From the NCBI RefSeq assembly GCF_007747445.1, contig NZ_CP036425.1, forward strand, positions 62,001 through 126,000: DNA of 64,000 nt, read 5' to 3'. This document shows positions 8,704 to 17,035 of this stretch, piece after piece. The number at the start of each line of letters is the position of its first letter. Position 1 is the stretch's first letter. The notes under the pieces were generated by a model. The model did no database searches, was not told the origin of the DNA, and saw only the letters and a list, made by a program, of their open reading frames with translations. Both the position numbers and the translations under genes were made by a program. The stretch comes from Poriferisphaera corsica (lineage in GTDB: Bacteria > Planctomycetota > Phycisphaerae > Phycisphaerales > Phycisphaeraceae).

Positions 8704-10020
8704 ATGAGCGAGCAGCCGTCAAAGAAGTTTGGGTTTTCGAGTCGAGGTCGTCGTAGTGTGGATCAGCCGATCAGTTATCTGATTGCGAAGGCGGTTGAGA
8801 ATCCTGATTTGATTTCATTGGCTGCGGGGCTGGTGGATTATGAGACACTTCCGGGTGAGGAAAGTTTGGAAATCCTGAAGGATATTTTGGGCGATAAGAA
8901 GCGTAGCGAAGCGGCGTTGCAGTATGGTATGACTGAGGGATCGGGCGAGCTTCGTGATGAGCTATATAAGCATTTCTGCGAGTTGGAGGGGATGAGCGAA
9001 GCTGAGTTTACGGGCAGTGCGAAGGATATTGTTGTGAGCACAGGCTCGCAGCAGTTGTTGCATATGTTGGCGGACTTGGTTTTGGATGAAGGGGATGTGG
9101 TGATCAGTAGTTGGCCGAGCTATTTTGTGTTTACCGGTGTGCTGTCGGCAATGGGTTCGACGGTACGCAGTGTGGACATTGATGAAGGTGGGATGAAGCC
9201 AGAAGAGTTGGACAAGATGCTGGCGAGCTATGAAGCAACGGGGCAGTTGGATCGCGTGAAGATGGTGTACCTTGTGAGTTACCATCAAAATCCAACGGGT
9301 ATCACGTTGGCTGAAGAGCGGAAGCCTGAGATTTTGGAGATCGTTAAGAAGTACTCGAAGAATCATAAGATTTTGATTATTGAGGATGCTGCTTATCGTG
9401 AGTTGACGTATGGGGGGAAGGCGCCGGCGTCGATGAAGGTTTGGGATAAGGACAATGAGTATGTGGCATTGCTGCAGACGTTCAGCAAGCCGTTTGCGCC
9501 GGGGTACAAGACGGGCTATGGTTTGATACCAACGGACTTGATTGACGGTTTGATATTAAACAAGGGTGGGCGTGACTTTGGTTCGAGCAATTTGGCTCAG
9601 CACGTTTTGGCGGAGGCGATGAGGCGGGGTGTGTTTAAGAAGCATGTGGAGAAGCTTTGTGCGAAGTATGCTGAGAAGCGTGACGCGATGTTAGAAGCGC
9701 TTGAGAAGTACGTTGGGCCGCTTGCGCCAAATGAGATTGAATGGACAAATCCGAGTGGCGGTTTGTATGTTTGGCTGACGCTTCCAGAGGGTATTGATAC
9801 GGGTAAGGATGGAAAGCTATTTGCGAAGAAATTGGAGAAGGGTGTGATTGGTGTGCCGGGTGTTTACTGTTATCCGGATGACCCGGCGAGAGAGATTCCG
9901 GTGAATAAGATTCGCTTGAGTTTCGGTACGCCGACGAAGGAACAGGTTGTTGAAGGTATCAAACGCTTAGGCGAGGCGATCGCTCACGTTCTTGAAGAAG
10001 AAGGTGTGGCGAAGAAATAA
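8704..10020 (+). CDS. PLP-dependent aminotransferase, class I/II (2-aminoadipate/MocR-like)
   Basis: A 438-residue fold-type I PLP enzyme. The motif TFSKPFAPGYKTGYG carries the Schiff-base lysine (K262), followed by the phosphate-contacting region; LVSYHQNPTGITL and IIEDAAYRELTYGG contain the cofactor Asn and Asp of this superfamily, and the C-terminus has KIRLSF, where Arg binds the substrate carboxylate. It is closest in layout to 2-aminoadipate or aromatic aminotransferases without the GntR domain of MocR proteins. ATG 8704 was chosen because homology begins at once and AAGG lies at 8691-8694. The amino donor is unresolved. A terminator follows, and it is probably monocistronic. Confidence 0.8.
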   Translation: MSEQPSKKFGFSSRGRRSVDQPISYLIAKAVENPDLISLAAGLVDYETLPGEESLEILKDILGDKKRSEAALQYGMTEGSGELRDELYKHFCELEGMSEAEFTGSAKDIVVSTGSQQLLHMLADLVLDEGDVVISSWPSYFVFTGVLSAMGSTVRSVDIDEGGMKPEELDKMLASYEATGQLDRVKMVYLVSYHQNPTGITLAEERKPEILEIVKKYSKNHKILIIEDAAYRELTYGGKAPASMKVWDKDNEYVALLQTFSKPFAPGYKTGYGLIPTDLIDGLILNKGGRDFGSSNLAQHVLAEAMRRGVFKKHVEKLCAKYAEKRDAMLEALEKYVGPLAPNEIEWTNPSGGLYVWLTLPEGIDTGKDGKLFAKKLEKGVIGVPGVYCYPDDPAREIPVNKIRLSFGTPTKEQVVEGIKRLGEAIAHVLEEEGVAKK

Positions 10021-10046
10021 TTCCTTGTTATCCAGATGAAATAATG

Positions 10047-10075
10047 AACGCTGGCCGAGTGGCCGGCGTTTTTTT
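10047..10075 (+). terminator. Terminator after the aminotransferase
   Basis: A 10-bp stem (10047-10056 with 10061-10070, one G-T wobble), a GAGT loop and a run of seven T. Confidence 0.9.
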
Positions 10076-10114
10076 GTATGGGGTGATGCGTGTAGATGAG
10101 TTAGAATATCGGGC

Positions 10115-11533
10115 ATGATGGAATGGAAAGCATTATTGAATGGTGAACGGTTTTATGACGCGAGTCGAGGGGCAGGTGATGTACGTTCAGAATTGCAACG
10201 TGATTATGATCGGGCGCTATTTTCGAGTGCGGTAAGGCGATTGCAGCATAAAGCGCAGGTATTTCCGCTTGAGCCGAATGATAAGGTGAGGAATAGGTTG
10301 ACGCATTCGCATGAGGTGAGTTGTATTGCGCGGAGTTTGGCGGAGAGATGGGTTAGTGGATATGGGGCTAACCGAGGGTTAGACGAGGAGGTTCGATTGG
10401 GGGTGCCTGTGGTGTGTGCGACGGTGGGGTTGTTGCATGATTTGGGGAACCCGCCGTTTGGCCATGCTGGCGAGATGGCGATTGCGGAGTGGTTTGAAAG
10501 GCATGACGAAGAGGTATTTGGGGGTGTATTAGATGAGGATGATAAGGAAGCGATATGGGTGAGAGAAGATTTTTTGAAGTTTGAAGGTAATGCGCAGACG
10601 ATGCGGATCATCTTAAAATTGCAAAGTATTTTGGGGGATAGTGGCTTGAATTTGACGTATGGGACGTTGAGTGCATGTCGTAAGTATGTCGGGCGGTCGA
10701 TCGATGTCTGCAAGGATGATCAGGGGTATAAGAAGCCGGGCTTTTTTTGGTATGAGCGGGAGCGTGTTCGCAAAGTGGAAATACGGACGGATTGTGTTGG
10801 TGATGATGGGCGCGGGGTAAGGCATCCGTTGACGTACTTAGTCGAGGCTGCGGATGATATTGTCTATAGCACAGTTGATTTGGAAGACGCTTTAAGTAAA
10901 GGGGTTTTGAATTGGGAGATGTTAAAAAAAGAGCTGTTAAGGCGAGTGAAAGATGCGGGACAGAAAAATGTTTTAGCTGAGATTATTGAGCAGATTGATG
11001 AGCGTCTTGAAAAATATATTGTTGTGGATGTTGCCACGGAAAGAAATACGGTTGCAGGGCAATTATTGCGAACGATGTTGATTGGCCGATTTATCGAATC
11101 GATGGTTAGAGCGTTTGATGAACACTATGATGCGATTATGAAAGGTGAGTTTGGCGATGAGTTGGTTGCGGTTAGTGATGTGTGTGAGATCGTTAAAGCA
11201 TGTAAAGGGGTTGGGTTTGATCATATATATGTGATTGTGGCTAACTCAAAGTTAGAGGTCATGGGTCGAAAAGTGATTCATGATTTGATGGATCTTTTTT
11301 GGGATGCAGTAAAGGATTATGAAGGTCGTGATAGTCTAAAGGGGAGTGGGTATGGTGAAAAAGTTTGGCGTATTATGTCGGCTAATTATCGGGGGTTATT
11401 TGAGACGTGGTATGAACAAGCGGATAGTGAGCTGGAGCGTCAAATCTTGAAGCTGCATCTGGTAACAGATTATGTTTGTGGCATGACGGATCATTATGCA
11501 AGGGAGTTGCATCGCGAATTGCTTGGGTGGTAA
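10115..11533 (+). CDS. dgt: dGTP triphosphohydrolase-like HD-domain protein
   Basis: A 472-residue HD-superfamily phosphohydrolase. The signatures are RRLQHKAQVF, NRLTHSHEVSCIARSL (metal His66) and VGLLHDLGNPPFGHAGE (HD pair H108-D109), followed by the late conserved YLVEAADDIVYSTVDLEDAL. This is the arrangement of dGTPase/dNTPase enzymes, which cleave dNTP to deoxynucleoside and triphosphate and thereby trim dNTP pools. The length suits the group between E. coli Dgt (505) and shorter dNTPases. Start is at ATG 10115 or 10118, just behind the aminotransferase terminator. The exact nucleotide preference is not readable from the sequence. Confidence 0.85.
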   Translation: MMEWKALLNGERFYDASRGAGDVRSELQRDYDRALFSSAVRRLQHKAQVFPLEPNDKVRNRLTHSHEVSCIARSLAERWVSGYGANRGLDEEVRLGVPVVCATVGLLHDLGNPPFGHAGEMAIAEWFERHDEEVFGGVLDEDDKEAIWVREDFLKFEGNAQTMRIILKLQSILGDSGLNLTYGTLSACRKYVGRSIDVCKDDQGYKKPGFFWYERERVRKVEIRTDCVGDDGRGVRHPLTYLVEAADDIVYSTVDLEDALSKGVLNWEMLKKELLRRVKDAGQKNVLAEIIEQIDERLEKYIVVDVATERNTVAGQLLRTMLIGRFIESMVRAFDEHYDAIMKGEFGDELVAVSDVCEIVKACKGVGFDHIYVIVANSKLEVMGRKVIHDLMDLFWDAVKDYEGRDSLKGSGYGEKVWRIMSANYRGLFETWYEQADSELERQILKLHLVTDYVCGMTDHYARELHRELLGW

Positions 11534-11892
11534 GACGTGAAGGTTGTGTAAGCAACATGTTATCAGTGGTGAGTAAGTGTATCACCTGATTCCTAGGATC
11601 AGGTTGCATTTGCGCGCATTAACATAGGACGGGTTAGATCATTTTTATTAATTTGGTTGTTGGTCATGAAATTTAGGTGTTGATACTGAGTAGGGGTACT
11701 GTTGAGGGTGTGGGTGGTCGTACATGTTTACCCAATAAAAGTAAAAAAAGTCTTGAAAATAAGGGTTATTGAACGATTTCTTGGCAAGGTAGGTGGAAAG
11801 TTCGTGTTGTGGCTCAAAGATCTATGAGACGCAGACAACAATCCGAGTGGATTTACGGTGTCTGTCGAGAAATCTTGTGAAAGGTGAATGTT
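11534..11892. other. Intergenic stretch between dgt and the DUF378 gene
   Basis: 359 bases. A hairpin at 11584-11604 has perfect 7-bp arms around a CCTAGG-containing loop but lacks a following T-run, so it is at best a weak terminator for dgt. Nothing else is recognisable. Confidence 0.4.
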
Positions 11893-12114
11893 ATGAAGTC
11901 GATTGATGTGATAGCAGCAATTCTGCTGGTGATCGGTGGTTTGAACTGGGCGTTGGTTGGTTTGTTCCAGTTTGATCTGGTTGCCGCAATCTTTGGTGGC
12001 GTGGACACGTTCCTCGCACGTCTGGTGTATATCGTTGTTGGTGCTGCTGCTGTATGGCAGATTGCACAATTCAAAGCGATCCAGATCCGCTGGAGCCAGA
12101 CAAGCATGAACTAA
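11893..12114 (+). CDS. DUF378 family small membrane protein
   Basis: A 73-residue protein with two transmembrane helices. The start MKSIDVIAAILLVIGGLNWALVGLF followed by DLVAAIFGG and LARLVYIVVGAAAVWQI is the complete DUF378 (YuzA-like) pattern. The function of the family is unknown. ATG 11893 is preferred to GTG 11884 because the ribosome-binding site AAGGTG (11881-11886) lies 7 nt before it. It is followed by its own terminator, then by two fasciclin genes in the same direction. Co-occurrence of DUF378 with fasciclin genes may be meaningful, but I infer this only from position. Confidence 0.85.
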   Translation: MKSIDVIAAILLVIGGLNWALVGLFQFDLVAAIFGGVDTFLARLVYIVVGAAAVWQIAQFKAIQIRWSQTSMN

Positions 12115-12156
12115 AAGGTCATGCGAGTAAAGGATTGAAAGTTGATAACGGATTAG

Positions 12157-12188
12157 GCTGATGCGCACGGAAGTGTGTATCAGCTTTT
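12157..12188 (+). terminator. Terminator after the DUF378 gene
   Basis: A 12-bp stem (12157-12168 with 12173-12184, two G-T wobbles), a GGAA tetraloop and four T. Confidence 0.8.
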
Positions 12189-12229
12189 CATGTTTAAGGG
12201 GTGAGTGTTGGTAATAAGGTGGTCATGCA

Positions 12230-12865
12230 ATGGCTAATGGGTTAAGAAAAAAATACAACGCCATGATTGATGCACGCTACTTTTGGTTTGTCGTGTTGAT
12301 GATGTTATGTATGTTTTTGGGTTTTGGTGTTGTGTTGTTTATCAGTGAACGTGCGTTTGGTGAGTCTGTATTTGAAGAGGATGGGCCATTCTTGCTTAGA
12401 GAGAGAAGCAATGTGTATGAGGTTGTTGAGGAGCACGATCGGTTTTCGGTTTTTGAAACGTTGGTGAAGCACGCGAAATTGGTAGATGAATTAGAGGGGG
12501 AGGGGCCGATGACATTATTTGCGCCGACAGATGATGCGTTTGAGGATATGGAGAAGGGGATGCTTAATGCATTGTTTATGGAAAAGAATCGTGGATTATT
12601 GGTGAAAGTGATTGTTTATCACTTGTCGCCGCGGATTTTCCTGGCTGCGGATGTTGTGAATGAAGAAGAGTTGCCAACAATCGAGGGCGAGAAGTTGGTG
12701 GTGGAGATACGTGGTGATGATGTTTATTTGAATGGAAAAGAATTGGTCGGAACAGATGTTGTCACGGGGAATGGTGTTGTTCACGCAATCGATGGGGTGC
12801 TTATTCCTAGAACAGTATTAGAAAAGTTGAATGAGAATGATGATCGAGAAAAGGACGAGTCGTAG
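12230..12865 (+). CDS. Membrane-anchored fasciclin (FAS1) domain protein
   Basis: 211 residues. An N-terminal cytoplasmic stub (MANGLRKKYN) is followed by one transmembrane helix at about residues 19-40. A single FAS1 domain fills about 65-200: the H1 motif FAPTDDAFEDM, the YH-containing IVYHLSPRIF, and the H2 motif NGVVHAIDGVLIP are all present. FAS1 domains act in cell adhesion or as extracellular protein-binding modules; here the domain would face the periplasm or surface. The next gene, at 12963, encodes a second FAS1 protein attached by lipid rather than by a helix. The linker around 45-65 is rich in acidic residues. Confidence 0.85.
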   Translation: MANGLRKKYNAMIDARYFWFVVLMMLCMFLGFGVVLFISERAFGESVFEEDGPFLLRERSNVYEVVEEHDRFSVFETLVKHAKLVDELEGEGPMTLFAPTDDAFEDMEKGMLNALFMEKNRGLLVKVIVYHLSPRIFLAADVVNEEELPTIEGEKLVVEIRGDDVYLNGKELVGTDVVTGNGVVHAIDGVLIPRTVLEKLNENDDREKDES

Positions 12866-12962
12866 GTGAACTGAGCTATATAGAAGCGATAGCGTGGCTA
12901 ATACGTTGAGGTTGCGCGTCGTTGAATGATTAGTGACAGATAGCACTGATAGGAGAAAAGTC

Positions 12963-13577
12963 ATGTTTAAGATTGAAAAGTTGAAAACAATAGGGTTAAT
13001 GTTAGCGATGACGTTGCCGTTGGGTTTGGTCGCGTGTAGTGGTGAGACTCAGCAGAGTAGCCGTGATTCGGTTGAGATGGATGATCAATCGATGATGAAT
13101 CGACGCGACGCAGATAGAAATGCGTCAATGGGAATGGATGAGCCAAGCACGATTGTGAATGTAGTTATTGATCGTCCTCAGTTCGAAACATTGGCAACAG
13201 CGGTGAGTGAAGCGCAGTTGAAGAGTGCTTTGGAAGCCTCAGGGCCATATACGTTATTTGCACCAACCAATGATGCGTTTAATGCATTGCCTAGCGGTGT
13301 GCTTCAGAAGCTTCTCAAGCCTGAGAACCGTGGCAAACTGCAGATGGTTTTGAAGTTCCACGTGGTACGTGGTTACTTCCCAGCTGACAAGGTGATGAAG
13401 ACTTCACGTATGTTGACGTTGGAAGGTCAATCGTTGAGCGTGGATGTGCGTGGTAATGAGGTTTATATTGATGGCGCGCGCGTAACGCAGACGAATCTGG
13501 ATGCGAAAAATGGTGTCGTTCATCAGATCGATAAGGTTTTATTACCTACCGGTTTTGATGTGAATTCTCTGAACTAA
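12963..13577 (+). CDS. Fasciclin (FAS1) domain lipoprotein
   Basis: 204 residues. A signal peptide ends in the lipobox LVAC-S, so the mature protein should be lipidated on its cysteine. A polar linker rich in Met, Asp and Ser follows, then one FAS1 domain with FAPTNDAFNALP, LKFHVVRGYF and NGVVHQIDKVLLP. ATG 12963 was chosen because AGGAG lies about 8 nt upstream and the signal peptide begins there; an upstream GTG at 12933 has neither. It is closely related to the preceding FAS1 protein at 12230 but diverged throughout, so the duplication is not recent. Confidence 0.88.
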   Translation: MFKIEKLKTIGLMLAMTLPLGLVACSGETQQSSRDSVEMDDQSMMNRRDADRNASMGMDEPSTIVNVVIDRPQFETLATAVSEAQLKSALEASGPYTLFAPTNDAFNALPSGVLQKLLKPENRGKLQMVLKFHVVRGYFPADKVMKTSRMLTLEGQSLSVDVRGNEVYIDGARVTQTNLDAKNGVVHQIDKVLLPTGFDVNSLN

Positions 13578-13610
13578 CAAAGTTTGGAAGAGAAAATTGA
13601 TATTAAAGAG

Positions 13611-13641
13611 GCTCCCCTGGAAATGCTGGGGGAGCTTTTTT
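13611..13641 (+). terminator. Terminator after the FAS1 lipoprotein
   Basis: A 7-bp stem GCTCCCC (13611-13617) with GGGGAGC (13629-13635), then six T. It lies inside a longer open frame upstream of trmB, which argues against that extension being coding. Confidence 0.85.
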
Positions 13642-13674
13642 ATTTTGATCTGTTGGTGTGCTATGCTTTGCATC

Positions 13675-14337
13675 ATGAGCAGTAACATGACTTCAAGCCA
13701 TAAGCAGGACGTTGGTAAGCACGGATTCGAAGCTTCGGATTTACCGCCATTTGAGGATGGCGCGTTAGATGTGTTGAAATATTTCGGTTTTATCGACATA
13801 TCTTTGCCTCTTGAGATCGAGATTGGGTCTGGTAAAGGCACATTCTTAATACAGCAGGCTCCCCAAGCACCTGAGATCAATTATTTGGGAATCGAATACG
13901 CGAAAGCGTATTGGCGTCATGCGGCTGATCGGATGAGAAGGCACAATCTGCCGAATGTAAGGATGCTGCATGCCGAGGCGGGGTTCTTTTTGCGGAATTA
14001 TGTGGCAGATGATTCTGTACAGCAGTTTCATATCTATTTCCCAGATCCTTGGCCGAAAGCGAGGCATAACAAGCGACGGCTGGTACAAGAGGGGTTCTTG
14101 CGGGAAGTGTGGAGTAAGTTGAAGGTGGGTGGGCAGATCAGCTTAGCGACAGATCACCTAGACTATTTTGCATGGATGGAAGAACATGCTGCGAAGGTGA
14201 CAGATCTCTTTGAGCGGCATGAGTTTGTGTCGCCAGAGAGTGCGGGTGAGGGGGAATTGGTGGGGACGAACTTTGAACGGAAGTATCGTGAAGAGGGCAG
14301 GGAGTTTAATGGGATGATCCTCAAACGGATTGGATAG
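13675..14337 (+). CDS. trmB: tRNA (guanine-N7-)-methyltransferase
   Basis: About 220 residues. The SAM-binding motif LEIEIGSGKGTFLIQQA and the family hallmark FHIYFPDPWPKARHNKRRL identify TrmB, which methylates G46 in the variable loop of tRNAs using SAM. The late motif GTNFERKYREEGR also fits. The frame is open upstream to 13597, but that part runs through a terminator hairpin and resembles nothing. ATG 13675 (MSSNMTSS) or ATG 13687 are the sensible starts; neither has a strong Shine-Dalgarno sequence. The gene is flanked by secreted-protein genes and is probably expressed alone. Confidence 0.9.
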   Translation: MSSNMTSSHKQDVGKHGFEASDLPPFEDGALDVLKYFGFIDISLPLEIEIGSGKGTFLIQQAPQAPEINYLGIEYAKAYWRHAADRMRRHNLPNVRMLHAEAGFFLRNYVADDSVQQFHIYFPDPWPKARHNKRRLVQEGFLREVWSKLKVGGQISLATDHLDYFAWMEEHAAKVTDLFERHEFVSPESAGEGELVGTNFERKYREEGREFNGMILKRIG

Positions 14338-14512
14338 CTATAAGTTTGAAGCTGATAGGGGATTATGTGAGCAAAGATTAGAAAAAAGAGGGTGGAGAGG
14401 TGGGATGGATGTTTACGTTTTGGGTGGAGTTGGAGTATGATGTGTGGCGCCTGTCGAAGGACGAATACTTAGGCAAATAGACGCAGTCTTTATCTATCTG
14501 GAGATTTTGATC

Positions 14513-14995
14513 ATGTTGAAACGAATTGCGAGTGTGCTGGTTGTGGCAATTGTGGCAGGCGGCTTTGTCGCTGGTTGTGCCAATAGCCCGAAGGCTGCAG
14601 AAGGCCCCGAGCACAGCATGTCTGAACCTGTCGCAATCAAGAAGGCTCAGGCCGGTTCTGACGAAGCGTTGAACACGGCTGGTGTTCAGGTTGTGAACAG
14701 TGATGTTGAACTAAATGAGTTGGGTGCAGATCTTGATCTTCAGCCTAACTTTGATGAAGAGTCGGTTGTGATCGTCTCTTTGGGTGAGCAGAACACCGGT
14801 GGTTACTGGGTTGAGATTACCGGCGTTCAACAAGTCGGCGATACACTCTATGTTCAGGGTGTTGCTAATCAACCAGCTGAAGACGAGATGACGACTCAAG
14901 TTATTGAGTACCCATACGCTGCGGTTGTAGTCGACAAGGTTGATGCTGTGAACGTGATTCCTGACCTTGACCAGGTTTCTGGCAAGAAAAAATAA
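14513..14995 (+). CDS. PrcB-like lipoprotein
   Basis: 160 residues. The signal peptide ends in lipobox VAGC-A near residue 22. The mature part carries VIVSLGEQNTGGYWVEITGV, the core of the PrcB C-terminal domain, a small beta-rich module first described in a treponemal protease complex and widespread in secreted bacterial proteins. No protease gene is adjacent. ATG 14513 has GGAG about 9 nt upstream; an in-frame start at 14444 would bury the signal peptide and is rejected. A strong terminator closes the unit. Confidence 0.75.
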   Translation: MLKRIASVLVVAIVAGGFVAGCANSPKAAEGPEHSMSEPVAIKKAQAGSDEALNTAGVQVVNSDVELNELGADLDLQPNFDEESVVIVSLGEQNTGGYWVEITGVQQVGDTLYVQGVANQPAEDEMTTQVIEYPYAAVVVDKVDAVNVIPDLDQVSGKKK

Positions 14996-15026
14996 TCGGG
15001 ACGCATCATTGCGAAAACTGAATATT

Positions 15027-15059
15027 AAAGACGCCGCTCGTTGAGCGGCGTCTTTTTTT
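15027..15059 (+). terminator. Terminator after the PrcB-like gene
   Basis: A GC-rich stem of about 12 bp (GACGCCGCT pairing with AGCGGCGTC plus flanking A-T pairs), a short loop and a run of seven T. Confidence 0.9.
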
Positions 15060-15201
15060 AGTGGTAGTTGATCGGGGAGAGCAAGTTGCGATAGGCCGAT
15101 AACTTGAGTGGAACAGCGTTGGTGAGCTGGGAAGATAGCGTAGTCCGGTAAAAATCGCGCGTGAACGTGGGTGCGACTGATTGGGCCGATATTGTTGGTG
15201 T

Positions 15202-16641
15202 ATGGCAGACAATGCAAAACAACGGAAAACGCAACGTAACAGGACAGAACCTGTTGCACGTTTGGGTGCTTATAAAGAGCGGCCAAACGTGTTGATGTTG
15301 ACGCATCGTGTGCCTTATCCGCCGGATCGCGGTGATCGAATCCGCAGTTATCATTTATTGAAAGAGCTAAGCCGTCATTTCAATGTTTCGCTTGCATCAT
15401 TCACAGAAGAAGATGTTACGGTTGAGCAAAAGACGAAATTGGATCGTTTAACCAGACGGTTTGCGATACAGCGTCTCAATAGAAATCAGAAATATTTTAG
15501 AGCAGGCATGAGCTTGCTAAAGGGGAAACCGATCACGACATCGGTGTTTTACGATGCAAATTTGGCGAAACAACTTCGCCAATGGCATACAGAGGTACGG
15601 TTTGATGCGGTGGTGACATTTTGCTCGGGTATGGTCCAGCATGCTCGGGATATTGTTGGTGGTCGATTGCAAGCAGGATGCAATATTCATGGCGGGGGAT
15701 TGCATCTGCTTGATTTAGTGGATGTGGATTCGGTGAAGTGGGCGAATTTGGCTCGGCAATCCAGTTTCTTGAAACGCATTATTTTTCAGCGTGAGTCCAA
15801 ATTGTTACGAGAAGTTGAGCTGGGTTTACATGACCGAATTGATGTGTTGAGCGTGGTAAGCAAGGCTGAGCTTGAGGTCTATGAGCAGATTAGAGAGCAT
15901 CATTGTTCAGTTTCTCCGTCGGTGGATAGTGTTGTGGCGAGCCATCTTCATGGCTTTGATCAAAAAGGCTTGCGGGCGTTTGCGGTAACTAACGGTGTCG
16001 ATCTTGATTACTTTAAAGCAAGGTTTGATAAAGGGGCTGCATGCTACAACATCGTTTTTGTGGGTGTATTGGATTATCAGCCTAATATTGAGGCTGTTCA
16101 GTGGTTTGCTACGCAGGTGATGCCACGGATTCGTGATCGTGTACCTGATGCGAAATTTATAGTGGTGGGTAAGCGGCCAGCAGAAGCGGTAAGAGTGCTA
16201 GATGGATACATGGGAACGAAAGTCGTGGGTGAGGTTCCAGATGTGCGACCCCATGTATATGATGCGGCCGTGGTCGTTGCTCCGCTGAAAATTGCGCCAG
16301 GCGTGCAGAATAAAGTTTTAGAAGCGATGGCAATGCAGCGTGTGGTGGTCTGTTCACCCGAGGCCGCGAAGGGCATTGATGCGATGGTTGGGCGGGATCT
16401 GCTCACTGCGGATACTGTTGCTCAGTATGCAGATACGATCACAGGGCTTTTAAGAAATCCAGCTGCACGCGAAGCGATCAGTCAAGCCGCTCGATATCGT
16501 GTTGAGATCGGGTACGATTGGCATGCTGTTCTCAATCCGCTCTCACAATATCTAATGCGAAGTGTGCGCCCGAAGGCCAAAAAATCACAGTCTAAACAGG
16601 CGATCTCCAAGGTGACGCAAGCAACTCGATTGGCAGCCTAG
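15202..16641 (+). CDS. Glycosyltransferase of the PEP-CTERM/XrtA-associated (TIGR03087-like) type
   Basis: 479 residues, GT-B fold, GT4-like. The N-terminal LMLTHRVPYPPDRGDRIRSYHLLKELSR, the central DLVDVDSVKWANLA and SVVSKAELE, and the C-terminal ANIEAVQWFA-like region with APLKIAPGVQNKVLEAMAM match the sugar transferase found beside exosortase/PEP-CTERM loci. It would add sugars to an exopolysaccharide or to a lipid carrier at the cytoplasmic membrane. ATG 15202 begins MADNAKQ; a TTG at 15181 is less likely. No exosortase is adjacent, but a PEP-CTERM substrate is encoded at 54835-56238. The last ~25 residues are Lys/Ser-rich and may be unstructured. Confidence 0.8.
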   Translation: MADNAKQRKTQRNRTEPVARLGAYKERPNVLMLTHRVPYPPDRGDRIRSYHLLKELSRHFNVSLASFTEEDVTVEQKTKLDRLTRRFAIQRLNRNQKYFRAGMSLLKGKPITTSVFYDANLAKQLRQWHTEVRFDAVVTFCSGMVQHARDIVGGRLQAGCNIHGGGLHLLDLVDVDSVKWANLARQSSFLKRIIFQRESKLLREVELGLHDRIDVLSVVSKAELEVYEQIREHHCSVSPSVDSVVASHLHGFDQKGLRAFAVTNGVDLDYFKARFDKGAACYNIVFVGVLDYQPNIEAVQWFATQVMPRIRDRVPDAKFIVVGKRPAEAVRVLDGYMGTKVVGEVPDVRPHVYDAAVVVAPLKIAPGVQNKVLEAMAMQRVVVCSPEAAKGIDAMVGRDLLTADTVAQYADTITGLLRNPAAREAISQAARYRVEIGYDWHAVLNPLSQYLMRSVRPKAKKSQSKQAISKVTQATRLAA

Positions 16642-17035
16642 TTGCGTAGTGCTCTCGTTTATCGGGGGTGTGTAAAACATAAATCTAGAAAAAATATAAG
16701 CTTGTGGAAAAAGAGCAGCTTGTCACAATCGTCATATCTTTCCTAGGAATCAGCCAAAACTATCTTTATATATAGGTTATGGCGATTTATATACGTGTTA
16801 TATATTTATCGTTTCGCCGTTAATCGTTCTCAAGATGCAAAAATATACGTTTATCGTCCATTTAGTGCGTCTAGTTGCTGTATTTCGAATGGATACGGGA
16901 TTGAAACATGCTGATTTCAGGTATTAATCCTACTAATTTTACGGTTTTAGAGCATATTTGGCGTGTAATCTGATTTTGTTAGGCGAGCAAAACGCTCTTG
17001 TGGAAAGGGCAGCCCAAGTATGTAAGTTCCGTTAA
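16642..17035. other. AT-rich intergenic region before pyruvate kinase
   Basis: 394 bases with runs of TATATA (around 16770-16810). A short imperfect direct repeat, CTTGTGGAAA followed by a GCAGC-containing segment, occurs near 16700 and 16997. A small hairpin GAGC/GCTC lies at about 16984-16996. I assign no promoter with confidence. Confidence 0.4.

Noticed and set aside
13597-13674. N-terminal extension of TrmB
   Set aside because: The open frame passes through the terminator of the preceding gene, and the extra residues are absent from the family.
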